From Saccoglossus kowalevskii (Eukaryota; Hemichordata; Enteropneusta; Harrimaniidae), in assembly GCF_000003605.2 (NCBI RefSeq), contig NW_003116452.1, positions 330,338 to 394,337 on the forward strand: a DNA stretch of 64,000 bases, read 5' to 3'. Position 1 is the stretch's first letter. Each line of letters begins with the position of its first letter. The notes under the pieces were generated by a model. That model did no database searches and was not told the DNA's origin. It saw nothing but the letters and a program-made list of their open reading frames with translations. This document shows, in pieces, positions 1 to 13,689 of the stretch. A program made the position numbers and the translations under genes.

Positions 1-2030
1 TACCAATTAAATCTTCGATTTATGTATTTGTGTATATTATATATTTCTTGAAGGACGTCAGTACATCATATGTGATAACTAAATGTAATGTCTGCATGTA
101 TAGTTATAAACAAATGTACCATAACAATTATTCGTTTCGTTTTGAATATAGCGGAAACACATTACAATTAAACAAACGCTCCATACAATAATCTTCACTG
201 TATCACCTTGGATAATTTATTGGTTCTATCATGCATATTTCTCTGGGGATAATGACGTAAAAGCCATTAAACATCCCAATCATCATTTTTCCTCAGCGAT
301 TTATTACATGTATCGAAGCCAAAAAGGGGCCTTAATTGCTGTTAAGTTTTGAGATTTGAGCCATTAAATGTTATGAAGACGAATTATCAATATTTCCAGT
401 CTTGTGAACGCTGAAGATATAATCGTTGTTCGTAGACAAACTGCTTTTTAATCTAGTTCATTCAAAACAAAACTAGCTCCTTAGACTCGACTTGGAAATA
501 AGGTAAACTCCATGACAATTTCTACACGAAGATTGTGAATTGTTGATGAACGGTATTAGACGTTTTTTTTCGAAAGAGAAACATATACGCTATCATTCTG
601 ACATTACTGGCAACATGTCCGGAGGTCTCATGAAACAATATACAAAATGTGAAGGGTGAATAATATATTTCCTTTAATAAATAATGCACATATGCATTTA
701 TTGTACACTAGAAAAGAAGGTATAATGTTTCCTTTCTACAAGATTATTTTGCATTATGTTTGATTATTGATTGAATGTTATTTAGCACTGCTCCACTCTC
801 TGTAGAAAGAATATGGCGTATTGTGGATACAACTAATATACATTAGTTTGGGAAATGAAGCGTTCCGACGCCAGTAAACCTTTATATATATACACAGTGT
901 CCGGTTTTGCCTTACTGACACCAATATTATATGCCAAGAGAATGACTGTTTAAAGAGAATACTTATTTGATTTAGTAAACAGAACTATATATTCATACAA
1001 CTAGATGCATTCGCAGGGACACAATGTTGGTATGCAGAAAACAGAGCAGATGACACATTGATATGGTAGCACTTCAGTACATATAGAAAAACTAGTTCAC
1101 CAGTGTCATGGCAACCGCTCATTTAGGTAGAATACCCCTCATTATTTAAGATGTAGTAAGTCACTGTTAGAACCGACCGTTATACCATCAACCCGATTAC
1201 ATTAGAATGGCATTTGGACGGGTTAACATGAATGACAATTTTGTGACCTGATTTTGCAAAACCCGCCCACATGTTACAAATTATTATTCGCCTAGATCTG
1301 TAATGATTTTGTTATTGTATTCTTGATATTGCACTTTGTTTGACTCTTGACCTTATCAATGAAAACACAAAGAAAATAATTGCAAAGAAAAAAAGCCGAA
1401 GCCTACGTAAAAAAACCTTAATTTTGTTAATAAGACGCCGGAATGAATAGGACGAGAAACTATAAATGTCGCTATCAGAACTAGTTTGTCATCAAGCGCT
1501 GTCAGTGATGCATTCAAAATCTGCACAATTGAACTGCATTCTTTTGCATTCATAAAACATGTCTAGCAAATTTGTGCAGTAGCGTTACGGATATCTTCAG
1601 AAAGTATTATAACAAGTAGTTACGACCAGAAGATGCGTTCAACTTTGACGAATAGCGGCCGTGATTCTGCCGCTTTGACGGAACTCGTTGGTAACCACTC
1701 CCGACATTCTCTCGTATATATCAGTGAATCTACAACAGCAAAATAAGAGTGCCAGTAATCCTGTCCATCGTGCCTCAGTAATTTAATACTCAGACTGAAA
1801 TTGAAAATATAAGCGATGCTGTATTTTGTGAGTATTATACATTATACGACCGATAAGGTGAATTTAATGTGTCTGATTTTCACATTAATGAAATACCGCC
1901 TTAAGCTCCGTCGACCGTGCCATTAAACACTATACTTTCAGATGTGCTGATTTTAGATAACAATTTCACTTTCTAATTGAATTCGTTACTCAGATATAAT
2001 ACCACTATTTTCCGTGAACCCAGACGAATA
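1..2030. other. Unassigned AT-rich DNA before the array
   Basis: I see no gene, transposon end or clear similarity to the repeat units further right. The longest open frames are about 65 codons without domain character. A GC-richer patch at 1640-1710 has no recognisable content. The stretch may be unique flank or a unit too diverged to recognise by eye. Confidence 0.4.
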
Positions 2031-2680
2031 GTAGATTTGTATTAGAATTTCCCTTTAAAAAACTATTTGTGATTGTCTTTTTGTAGGACAAAGATAGATA
2101 GATGAAAAAAAGGATTCGTTATTTATAAACACACATTAAATAAACTAAGGTATACTAGCTAATACAATTTGTAAAAGCCATAACAATTTATTGTGTGGCG
2201 TTTTACTTTTTAAAACATATATACGTCGACCAAAACGTATACACTGTGTATCCACACTTAAATCATCTGCATCTCTACATTTAAATATTTCAAACTATTT
2301 ATAGATGCAGAAATATATTGTTTAATATTTTTTAATATAGTTAATTACAATTTTTAGATAATAGTGTTTTTGGTAGCTGTTGTTTATAAGATAGTTATAA
2401 AGTGTTAATTATTTATCCGATGTAGAGTAGTTTGTGACCATGTCCATTTGAATAATTGTGATGTGATTAAGTTACATTTATTTTTCTTAGTGACGCTTCA
2501 TACGATTATATTCAATAGCGCTACCTTGCAACGTTTATTCATATTCATATTCATTCGCCAGTTTTACTATATACGGTATTTTCGTGTCGCCCTCAACGGT
2601 ATTTGCTTGTACATGTGTGCTGACACTGAACATCTGACGTAGGCAACATAAACCAACCACACGATTTTCTAACGGGAATA

Positions 2681-2703
2681 ATTAAATTAAATTAAATTAA
2701 ATT
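2681..2703. repeat. (ATTAA)n microsatellite
   Basis: Four and a half perfect copies of the pentamer ATTAA in unit A. It is not shared by unit B or D at the corresponding place. Confidence 0.9.
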
Positions 2704-5289
2704 CTCTCAAGCACTTTAAGTGAGTTAAAATAAACAACAACTTTGTCTTATTTTTTCAATTCTAAAAATTCTTTAACAAATCTTTATTTCCCAGCGAGAA
2801 CTTTACATCACTCCAGAAAGGACCACGGACACCAGCTTATTTTAATTTGCAGTACGTTTGCAAACATAGTGTAATGTTTACATCTTTTCTTCCCAAAGAT
2901 ACATGATGGTAATGCCAAAATACGGAAAATTTAGAACAGAATCAGCAAATGTCTTTTCTTTGTGTGGCGTCGGGTCAAACCCTGGTGGCAGCCATGTTTG
3001 TTTTTATTATTAGAGGATGTTTACGTGCGTAATCATTCCATATTTGGAATTCGCATTTCCTAATATGGTAGCATGAAAATATTCCGTAAAATAAAGCAAA
3101 ATCCCGGCACGCTGTGACTTATGGCGTTACTGTGACAGATGTATAATAATAAATGTTAAGTGAAGATTGGGCCATGAAGTTTAGATGACATATTCCTTAT
3201 TTGTTGACATACGTATCTCTGGTTTTATGTCACATAACATATATTTGTAATTCATATTCTTTATTTTTGATGTTAGTTTCTTTTAATGTGTCCTAAAACT
3301 CTAGGTATATGAGAGACGATTAACAATTAAGCAGGCATAAATATGGTTATAAGAAATCTTTTGATGTTCTAGGACAGCTGCAACTATTTGTATTTGTTAA
3401 AATATGTCAACCATCACTCAAATTGTAGTGCTGTATTTTACACCGTATTTGCCACCCCTGGCCTCTATACTGCGCTTATGTCTGCTCCAATTAAACTCCC
3501 AACACAGACGTCCACATAGCAAAGTCAGTAAAAACAAGTCATATACAAGAGATCCTGTATATATGACGAGTAGCAGACTAGTTCTTGCTATTCCTCTGAC
3601 AGCAGCATTCTGTGAAATATGATAGCCCAGGTTAAATTGTCATAACGAAAACATAAAAAATGTCAAAAACTGTTTGTCAATATCATATATAGTGACGCCA
3701 TTGTCCTGTTCTATGTCTTTGGTGTTGATCAACTCTGCCATTTTAAGTTTAATAATATCAAATGATTTGATGAGGTATGCAAATGAGTGCAAAATGTTGA
3801 TTAGGATCAATGTTAATGATATGATTAGTTCTATTCTATTTCTGTGTTTTCAGTGCCTGTCTCCCCTATAGCATTATTAAAAACCATTGTAGTTTATAAA
3901 CAAAAGAAGCAATTTGCTGGTCGATGTCTGCTAGTTGTTACAATAAAAGTGAATGAAATAAATATTAGAGACACATGACCCAAATGAACAATAATACTAA
4001 TTTTGACACTGATATTATTTTCCTAATAAATTATATAAAAGATTTATTAGTTTGATCATCTCCAAGTCGGATATATTGTTTTATGGAAAAGGGTTGTCAT
4101 AAATACATATTATCGATATCAATTCGATTTGTATAACTCATGGAAGCCCATATTAAAATAAATGGTTTGTGTAATTTATTGGACCGACCTTCCGCTGAAA
4201 CTGTGAGTTCATTAGCAACAAGAAAAGCCTTCAATACATTTGTTTTCTTCCCAGAACATCACATATAGCAAGTGAACTATACAAGTAAATTTATGGATGA
4301 GACAGTATTAGCTTGAATATGCAAGGATTCGCTTTAATTAAATTTGAATGGAACGGACTTGAAATAAATACAATTTTAACTTTAGATGACATTGTGTAGT
4401 GAGAATAAGCACAATCTAAACAAACATATGTATTTCATCTACAAATGCAGTTGGTGATATGATTCCCAAGAATGAACGTCTACAATGCGGGGAATAATTC
4501 CAGTATTCATACCACGTCTGTGACATTAGTTATTTCATGTACTTTTACATTTACACACATGTTGAATTACTAACTTGTATCATGTGATTGTATCTGTGAT
4601 TAGACACAAATAATTAGCAACAGTCTGAATTAGAATACAAAATGATTCTGTTTTTGGAAGGGTTATTTGCCTCAAAATTAACAATATTGAATGAACGAGT
4701 ATCCCATTCAACATTGCCAGGTTTTGAAATTTCAAGATCGCGTTTTGTCTCCATATAAGCATCCACTGAATATCATTGAACAGAAAAAAAGTCCCAGTAC
4801 ATCACAATGTCGTTGTTCCATGTGCTAGGCATACTGAATAGCCACATACTACTAGAAACTATAAATAGATTTCAAAATTTAAATATGGACTGTTTATCTA
4901 CTTACCAATTGTTGTTGTTAAATAACCGCAATCGTAATGAACCTTTCATTAATTCACTTCCTTATATAATCAAGTCACAACACAACATACCTAGTCAAGA
5001 ATGTGTACTATACTATACCAATCCTGTTGACTGAATTTGCCTGAAACAGGTGGTTATTTCCAACTCCCAGAGAGTCTCGTACAATACCAAAACCAATATG
5101 AACATACCATATTTTTGTTGTAAATGTTACATATTCATTTTCGAATATTTATTTTTATGTACCTGTTTTGCAAGTCGTTCAGTAAAGCACAACAATATTT
5201 AATACATCCGAACAACCTTTTAAGAAAGTGGATGTTATGCTTTTATATGTCTAATATGTACAATATAATCGGCACAACTAGGTAATCAA

Positions 5290-6470
5290 ATAATAAATAT
5301 AAAATATTTATAATAATTTAATGAACAATAATGTAACACCTTAAATTGACAGCGTTGTGGCTCCTTTTTAAATATAACGACCTTCGTTTTCTCAGCGTTA
5401 ATTATGAATTTCCACTCATTACAGAATCCTACATCAATTAGACGCTGTGAAAGAACCACAGAGTCGGTAAACATAATTATATCGTCAACATATAACAGAT
5501 TAGAAACGTCGTACATTTCTTGGGTTAACTGTACTCCCTATAAAACAACCTTTGATAAATAAACAAGCTTTCGAACAGTGTACTATTTCACACCAATATT
5601 ATAGTAAAAAATAGTTAGAAATATCCCTTTCTAGTATAACACATGACTTTAAATCTGTGTACAATGACACACCATGAAGTTCACTGATTTGAACTTTATC
5701 AAACTTGTGTTACTGTGTACTACACTAAAACGTTCTCGATACAAATCTCTATGTAAGAATCGGATTTATCACTTTTTTTATGAAATGGTACGATGCTACA
5801 TCGTGACCAATCAGCTGAATATATAGTTGAACAACGCCCTTAATAAATCGATTACATTATTTATTACAAAATCGACCCAATCTCTGAATGAGATGTTATC
5901 ACTTTTCCTATACCTAAACTGATCATAGAACACATTTGATCAACTGTTTTTATACATACATAACAACGTGTTGGCATGGATAATTTGATTGACATTATAT
6001 ACCTTTAAATACAATTCGAGAATGTCTACATGGTAGTGGTGATTCATCCTGATTTGTTTTTTCGAAATTCTTAGCCGTCTGAATACCAACAGAATAAAAA
6101 ATAATAATTTCCGTGTTATTCGCTCCAGGATTTAACGTTGATATTATTGACGCAAATGTTATGTACGATATCTGATTTTTAACTCTCACGAGGTATTAGT
6201 ATGTACATTGCGTTGTCAATAATTATATGACATGGTTCTTTGGAAATTCAGGCATTGAATTCCCCATCAAGCAAAATTTCTGTTTAATCGTTAATTTCAG
6301 CAGTAAAATCAGCTAATATATTTTCAAGAACTGAGATCTTATTGTTTTCTACTGCATAACAAAAAAATGTATCATGCATGGCTATATTAGCACCTGCTAT
6401 AATTTCATTATAATTACCTACACTAACTTTCAAGTCCTGTCTGTCTGTTGCTCCATAATTGCATTCTGAA
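5290..6470 (-). mobile_element. Decayed non-LTR retrotransposon (LINE) in unit A
   Basis: Read on the minus strand. A 76-codon open stretch (5516-5286) has LLYVDDIIMF, the YxDD catalytic box of reverse transcriptase, followed by CNEWKF.IN..KTKVVIF, the conserved run after it in CR1/L2/Jockey-group LINEs. Upstream (6420-6260), broken frames contain a trace of the endonuclease GDFNAR box as GEFNA. Copies at the same relative place in units B and D carry complementary pieces, so this is one old insertion copied with the array. The 3' end is not clear; it may reach down to about 5040. The element is dead, with several stops and shifts. Confidence 0.7.
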
Positions 6471-6514
6471 AAATTGAAGTTTGAAATTTACAAATTTGCA
6501 AGAGCTTAATTTAA

Positions 6515-7935
6515 TTACAGCACATTTCATTTATAAGCTGAAACATACTAACTAAATAACTCAAAACGTGGCTGTATGTAAATAATAAAAGGTATCATTT
6601 TATTAAAATGTCGGAATTTCAAGTGATATAGATATATTTATTTTATTATATTTGTCTACAAAATCACTGCACAACTTGAGTTTACAGTTGGTCGGGGAAG
6701 TTTGAGATTAAAGGCTCCTAAAGGTTTGTTTTGTTCCTTTTATAAAACTTGCACACTATGTTAGCGTCTTGCTTATCTACAGAATACAATCTGGTATTGT
6801 TACAAGTGTGCCTATCCTCTTGTAACACTGTTCTAAACAATGTGTTCGCCACACAGCCACGCATTCCCATGTATGTACAACTTCTGTCACTATTCTCCGA
6901 GATATAAAACCACCGGGACGCTACATAGTGCAATGAAATTGAATGAAAACTTTTTGTCACATAACAAAGCACTCTGTAACTATAGATTTATAATAAAAGT
7001 ATAAAGATAAGCATGGTTATATATATACGTTATTATAGTACCGAATTATAATTACATAATTACAGTAATATAAGAAAGAACTAAAAAAAAACTATATCCA
7101 GTGCATTGGGCCATGTAAGGAAGAATGTTCTTACACAAGATTTATGTTACACTATAAAAGTTCAGTCTATGACCGTGTTGCGAAATATTAAGATGGTATA
7201 TTGTAGCAATAAGCTAATGGAATCATTCCTGTCATATTAAAAGCACTCAAGTATGTACAGCCGGAAACGATGCAAATGATCCTGTCTACAAGTGAAAAAG
7301 TTAAAAGATGTTCCAGCGGATCAGCTGGCGGTTTTTCAAAGCAGACAATGGTTTACCTATAGCAATATATTATTGCAGTCTTGACATGTTATCTCGAATG
7401 GATGTTAACATTCTATAGAAGTCCTTGTAGTGGGGCTTTACCGTATACATACAATGTTAATTTACACTATATATTTATTCATAATGACAGACTTATTTCA
7501 AGCGAGAAACCAAATAATCGCTCGAAGAACCATTTTCAGTGTTTCTTCGTTGGATATCTCACGAATTTGTATTTTATGCATTCATTTTCCCCAGTTAGTT
7601 TCCAGTCTACGAAAACTGTAATTAAACCGATATAACTTCAGCAAATCGTTCGCGTACGCCTAACAAATTCCGATTTTTTGTTGACAGGCAATGCCAAATT
7701 GGCGACACCTTGTCACTGCACGCTGAACACTTGAAGTTGAAATTCAATCTCCATCGTGTCTCAGTGTTATGAATTTACAGCATAGTATTTTCATTTTGCC
7801 TACACGGGGAACGTTATAAAATCAATCGCAATCTAAGCAGTTAACTTCTTCAAATCTTCGCTACTTCAATGCAATTACAGTAGATTGATTTTATATATTG
7901 AGATATTCTAAACATACAAGTGGGACATACTGGAG
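6515..7935 (+). repeat. 1.4-kb subrepeat, copy A1
   Basis: Starts near a segment with GTGGCTGTATGTAAATAATA and contains a run about 30 bases long around ATATTGTAGCAATAA (7198-7212), the GTTTTTCAAAGCAGACAATG region (7331) and ATCTCGAATGG. Related sequence recurs at 7935-9430, 13690-14480, 14480-15240, 19430-20040 and 30395-30925. Open frames in this copy are not conserved in the others, so it does not look like a gene. Confidence 0.65.
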
Positions 7936-9430
7936 TACTCAAAAGTGGCTGTACGTAAACAATGGAAAGTAAATTTTAGTTCAAATATTTATGCCTAATT
8001 GTGATGTTTATGGTGGGGGTAATCGTCATTTCAATATAAGTTTCTACAAGATCGATCTGCCGTCCACAACTTGAGTGTTACAGTTTGCCATATAAGTTCT
8101 CTAAAAAGTTTCTAAATTTTTTGCTTCATTTCAAACTCTTACACTATTATATTAGTGTCGTGTTTAACTATGTACTACAATCATACGATCAAGCCTATCC
8201 CTGTAAGTATAATCTTCGGTCAGCATTCCCCGAGTTTAAGAAAAATAATTGATGTAAAAACACCTGGACGCTCTTTCTAGATAATACATCTCCTAGATAC
8301 TATGTAGAACAAAACTTTTGGCCACACAAAACGAGTCTACCCAGTTATAATAATATAATGGTAAGCATAAATATATACTAGAGATGCAAATTATGTATAG
8401 CAATGTAATGTAAGAAAGTACTACAACAACAGCAGTATCCAGTAGTATATTTAATCCTGAAAAGGAGGGATGTTTTATGCATGGTTTTGGAATATATATA
8501 AACGTTCAGCCAATAACCGCATTTGCACAAAGTTGAATGATATATTGAATCGATACTATAATGGAAACTTTTCAGTTTTATTAATGGGGAACTGATACTA
8601 TAAATGGGGCCAAGATGGCCACCGCAATTAGTATGCTAATCCGAGCCAAGCCGCTCACACCATGGCGAAACGTCCCGCGACAAGTAACAATCATGAGTTT
8701 AAAATGGCGGCTAATGTATGCAAAATGCCTGTAAATGTAATGTAAAATGTAAACCCCCTAGATGTGTATTCAATCTACAAGGCCTGTTGGTCTACAGACA
8801 GCATTATCGTTACGCAATTTGTCTAACCAAGCGATTTTTAAAACCAGACAATGATGAATTAATACGAGAGATGTATTAAATGAATTAATACGTCATTTTA
8901 TCTCGAGTCGAACTTTAAATCCAAGGAAAGTCCTTGTAATACATAAAATAAAAAAGAAATATAATTATGTATAGTGACGGATTTATTTCAAGTGTAAAAC
9001 CAATTGAACACTTTTTTTTTTTCATTTTTTATCTCGCCAATTTGTATTGTATTCTTTCTGTTATTGGACAGTGCTATCCGCGTCATTGAATACGTGATTG
9101 ATTAATAGGACCCCGGGTACGAGGACGGTAATTAAACTAAAAATCTTTGGCGACTGCCTAGCAGATACCGATTTTAGTTTTATGTGGAATGGCAAATTGT
9201 TGAGTATGTGTTAATGTATTCTAATATAATTCTAAGTCAAAATGCGATCCCCGTCGTTTTTCAGCGATTGCTAAATCTACAGTATAGTATTCCCATTTTG
9301 TCTACACAGATACCGCTTTAAAATATTTGCATTATAAACTGTTGAAATAAACAAACCTCCACGACCTCAACGCAATAAAGGTGTATTCCTTTTATCATGT
9401 TAAAAAACAAGTAGAACATACTAAATCACT
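7935..9430 (+). repeat. 1.4-kb subrepeat, copy A2
   Basis: Direct neighbour of copy A1 with the same order of landmarks: GTGGCTGTACGTAAACAATG (7948), the CACAACTTGAGTGTTACAG region (8058), ACACCTGGACGCTC (8259) and TTATCTCGAGTCG (8899). A segment at about 8580-8820 has no counterpart in A1 and looks inserted. A third copy begins at about 9430 and after 100 bases runs into the start of unit B. Confidence 0.65.
8580..8820. other. GC-richer insertion in subrepeat A2
   Basis: About 240 bases absent from the neighbouring subrepeat. It holds two YY1-like strings, CAAGATGGCCACC (8612) and AAAATGGCGGCTAATG (8701), within a segment clearly richer in GC than its surroundings. No terminal repeats are visible. 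It could be an unrecognised short transposon; the YY1 matches may be chance. Confidence 0.3.
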
Positions 9431-11269
9431 CAAGAGGTGGCTGTACGTATATAATAGAAAGCATAAATTTACTTTAAAAATCGATACCAGAATTTCCATG
9501 TAATTTACGATAATTTCCTTTCGTTTGTGAATGTATGTTTTGTAGGATTAAGCTAAGGAGGCAGATGTGTAACACAGAACAATTGAACAAATAATCACAG
9601 ATAGACTAGCTAATAAAGTTCGTAAATCCTATAACAATTTATTGTGTAAAAACGCGTTTTTCTTCTCAATAACACTACATGCCGAAAGAAACGTATCAAC
9701 ATTTAGGTCATCCACAGTATATGCTTAAAATATGTTTACCTAGTTGAGCAATAATAGATAAAAGCCATGTACCAATTACTATAACTAATTAACCCGTATT
9801 ATTTATAGACGCTAACACAGATCATTTAATATCACTAATTGCAACTTCTAGACAATAGTATGCCTTTGTTAGAAGTTGTTAAAACATAGTTATAAAGTTC
9901 TGCTTATATCAACTGATTATCATTTGTTGAGTATTTTGTGTAATGCGATTTGCATAATTGTCTAATAATGGTAGTTAACAGTGAACTTGCTTAGTTACGC
10001 CAATAAAGTCTCTTTGTAACGCGTATTTATATTATTCGACAATTGTAATTTATATTGTATTGCATTTCTGCTGACACTGCACATTTGTAGGCAACATAAC
10101 AAACCTAACTTTCCCGACACTCAAGTGAGTTAAAATAAACAACAACTTCGTCTCTTGCTCACACCTGTCATTATATCGCTACATAAGGGATTGCGAACAC
10201 TAGCTTATGTTTGATTTGCAGTATGTTTGTGAACATAGTATTTAGACAATACATGTTAAGCGACGATTAAGAAGATTAGGTGACATACTCCACATCTGTA
10301 GACATATATCTCTGGTTATGAAGCCAGATGGCTGGTGCGAACTATTTAAGTTTAGTATTATTTAGTGTCACATGGTCTTTTGAATCTGCTCCAAATCTGA
10401 GCCGTATAAATGACAATTGAGCGTTTATGGTTATATATAATGGATGAAACAAATATTTTATTTACATTGTAATCATTATGTAAATATTTTTGTGTTAACT
10501 TGTGATCGGCCACGGTTAGACATTTATACTGTTCCGATTCCAGTGTCAGGCTGAGGACTATGATTATTGTGCCCACTAGTCGAAATACAGAATAATGAAG
10601 CCACCTCACACTTTCAGCACTATTCGAAATTGTGTAATTTTAAAGAAAAACAAAACTCACGAAGACATTAAACACATTAAGTGTTTTTTCGGAAATGGAT
10701 TATATTACAACACTACTTTTTTCAAATTAAACATTTTCACTGTTTTGGGGTAACATATTTATTAAAGTATTTATAAGCGTGTTCGCACTTTAAAAAAACA
10801 CTTGTATTGTTAATAATATGCATAATTATGAAAAATAGTTTTCTAATGAAAACACCATTATTAAAAATGTGCAATACTACAAGACCTTTAAAAGTGCTTT
10901 TACTGAACACACGTTGTGTAAAGTGCCCCCACCAGTAACACGTATTAAAAAGTGTTCAAAAGTACATGGTAGACACACAGGCAAAATATATTAATATATA
11001 AACTTATCACTTCCACATAAACTTCAATTTAAACAATGTTGGATGAAAAACACGAAAGTGTACCAAAATTTACGATGTAGTTATTTTCCTTGCTGACAAT
11101 TTATCACACGTATCATTTCTTTTCCTAACATACATACTTACATACCAGAACAGAACTCTTCTTCGGTTTCAGAGTCTGTATTTGTTGGAGTTCATTCAGT
11201 GAGTAGAGTACTATTCAGATGGGTCACTTTACTGCTGTGTGAAGTCATGACTTTTCTGATAAGTCAGTG

Positions 11270-11321
11270 GTAATGTATATAAATATATATAAATATATAT
11301 ATGGTAATATATATAAATATT
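11270..11321. repeat. AT-rich tandem repeat
   Basis: Short repeats of AAATATATAT and GGTAATATATATAAATAT, just before the TTCCGCTGAAAC anchor of unit B. Confidence 0.7.
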
Positions 11322-12859
11322 ATTTTCCGCTGAAACTTTAGGTTACTTGGCGTTAAGAAATGTATTCAATGCATTGTTTTGTTCTGCTAAAACATCATAT
11401 AATTTTAAGCGAAAGTATTAAAGTTTTTGCAATAACGATTAAGGCAGTCAAGTTAGAATATACATGAATTCTCGTTGATGCAATTTGAATGAAGTAATAA
11501 CTACAATTTTAAATTCAGATAACAATAGGTTTTGGCAATAAGCACAATCTATTATTCTAGACAAATAGATGCAGTTCATCTACAACTGCAGTGGCTGATG
11601 GGATTCTCAATAATGAGCATCTGCAATGCGGAGAATTATTCCAGTATTTGATGCGTATTCGTACCACGTCTGTGACAGTAGTTATCTTAAGCACTTTTAC
11701 ATTTACATGCATGTTGAATTACTGACATGTAAATGATAATTGTATCTGAAACTAGCCACAAATATTTATCAGTTAGAATTAGAATATAAAGTAATCCTGT
11801 TTCTTGAATGGTTATTCGGCTTCTCTGTATTAACAATATTAAACATGTATTACGTTAAAAGCAGTGTGTACATAATTGGAAATATATATTCTCAAAACAC
11901 AATGTGTCTACCGAGATAAAATAACATTTATTGTGTTTCTGCATCATTTAAGACTATTCACGACAGCATAACCAACAGTGGCACAATCGAGTATTTTATT
12001 CATCATTGATAGGGTTCGGAATTAGAATGTCTATAATAACAACCGCTGAATATTGTTGTATATGAATACGTCCTAGTACATAACAATGTCATTATTTCTT
12101 ATGCTAGGTATACTAAATTTACACATACTACTGGGCAATTTATGCCATGGGAATGTGGTTGGCGTTATTGAGTGCCGATATAATGTATAAACAACGGAAA
12201 TCATTTATATCTACCAAATCAATTGTAGCTTTCAAATGCTGTTGTTAAATAACCGGAATCGAAATAAACCAATCACTTTCTGATTTAGTCTCCACACAAC
12301 ATGTCTATTCACGGATAAGTACGCCTCGTGCATTCAGGAAAAAATCCAAGCAGCCTCAATATAGACAGTTATATCAAACTGCTATATCCCACAGATATTA
12401 GTGACGAAAGATTAGTGTTACAGTTTAAAAGCGTAACTAAACAGCATTTGCAGAAATGTTCGAAAATGTATTTGTTTGTTAAATTATTACAGATTCTTAA
12501 TTCATCTCAACAAATTTGAATATACCAGTCCTTAAATTGATTGTTTATTGTTATCTCCATGAGAATCCCGCACAATATCAAACCCACATGAACATACTTT
12601 ATTTTGTTGTTGTAAACGTTACATCTTCATGAAGCGTGTACATATTTTCATGTGCCTTTTTTGTGCCTCTGTTGTCAAGTAGTTCAGTACAATCAATAGT
12701 TAATACATCTGGACAACATATGAACAAAAGTGAATCTTCTTACACATTCTTAATAAACTGCTATTCCACTTGAACATATATATTGTCCATAATCTCAGAT
12801 GTCTAACCTGCACCATATAGGCATCAAAATTAGGCATTCAAATAACTTTAAAAAAAACA

Positions 12860-13660
12860 TTATAATTTAATCGCCACCTTTTTAGCGTTGTGACTCCTCT
12901 TCTATACAACTTTCATTTTCTCAGCGTTAATTCTGAGTTTCCACTCATTACAGAATCGTACTTCAATTAGAACAACAGAGTCAGCAAATATTTTTATATT
13001 TGTCCACATATAACAGAATAAAGTTCTTGGGTTAACAGCACTCTTTCAAAACCAAAACACAAACTAAAAAGGCCAAAAACAGGATTTTGAACAGTGTACT
13101 CTGTCACACCAATATTATACTGAAAATATTCAGAAATACCTTTCTTTAGTTTAACACATCCGTGTACATAGATCTTACAACATTTTTAATATTTCCAGAA
13201 ATACTGACACCATGAAGTTCACCGTGTCGAAAGCTTTAGCACAGTTTAAAAAATTCCAATGCACCTTTCTTTGGCAAGTAAGAATGAATTATTGTGTAAA
13301 ACACTAAAATGTTCACGTTTCCTCCAGAAACCTCCTTGGACGTACGTCAATCATATAGTACACTAGTACACTCAGTCTATTTATACAGACTGTTTAAATT
13401 AAGTGTACATTAGCCGTTTATACTATGAATATCAACAGACTCATAGATAGTAAAACTATGTCTGATACTTTACTCCAGCGTTTAACGTTGACGTCTTATT
13501 ATTGTGTTAATATAGTTCACAATACATACTCTATCTCATTTATAACTAAGATACGTTGCGTTGTAAATTATTATATGATCTGGTTCTTTGACAATTCTGG
13601 CATTCAAAAACGTGCCCATGTCATCTCCAAAAACAACAATAATAATAATAATAATAAACA
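12860..13660 (-). mobile_element. Decayed LINE in unit B
   Basis: On the minus strand, broken frames show LAKKGALEFF followed by KAFDTVNF (near 13215), the start of the reverse transcriptase palm, then LCTRMC and the ISEYFEYNIGV-type run. At 12990-12920 is the ..NEWKL.IN..K stretch after the catalytic box, with the box itself decayed. Around 13610-13580 LNARIVKEPD recalls the endonuclease GDFNAR motif. Its position between the 12540 anchor and the first subrepeat is the same as in units A and D. Confidence 0.65.
13638..13657. repeat. (AAT)n microsatellite
   Basis: About six perfect AAT copies next to the LINE fossil of unit B. It creates a run of Asn codons in a 138-codon open frame (13425-13841) that I consider spurious. 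Confidence 0.9.
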
Positions 13661-13689
13661 TTACTATAACCATAAATTATTTAATGAAA

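Larger units (their letters stand above)
2030..9430 (+). repeat. Array unit A (about 7.4 kb, diverged tandem copy)
   Basis: First recognisable unit of the array. Anchors: ACTAGCTAATA at 2154 (B: 9605); GCTGACACTG then GGCAACATAA at 2619 (B: 10070; D: 25682 with one change); the TTAGATGACATATTCC region near 3180 (B 10280, D 26040); 3440-4080 matching C 17500-18100; TTCCGCTGAAAC at 4190 (B 11325, C 18815); the CAGAATTAGAATA neighbourhood near 4630 (B 11765, C 19090, D 27865). The first two anchors both lie exactly 7451 bases from their partners in B. The LINE fossil lies at 5290-6470, then two copies of a 1.4-kb subrepeat. Unit A lacks the end section found in B, C and D, so the A/B junction probably arose by deletion or unequal exchange. 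No long open frame is shared between units. Confidence 0.75.
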
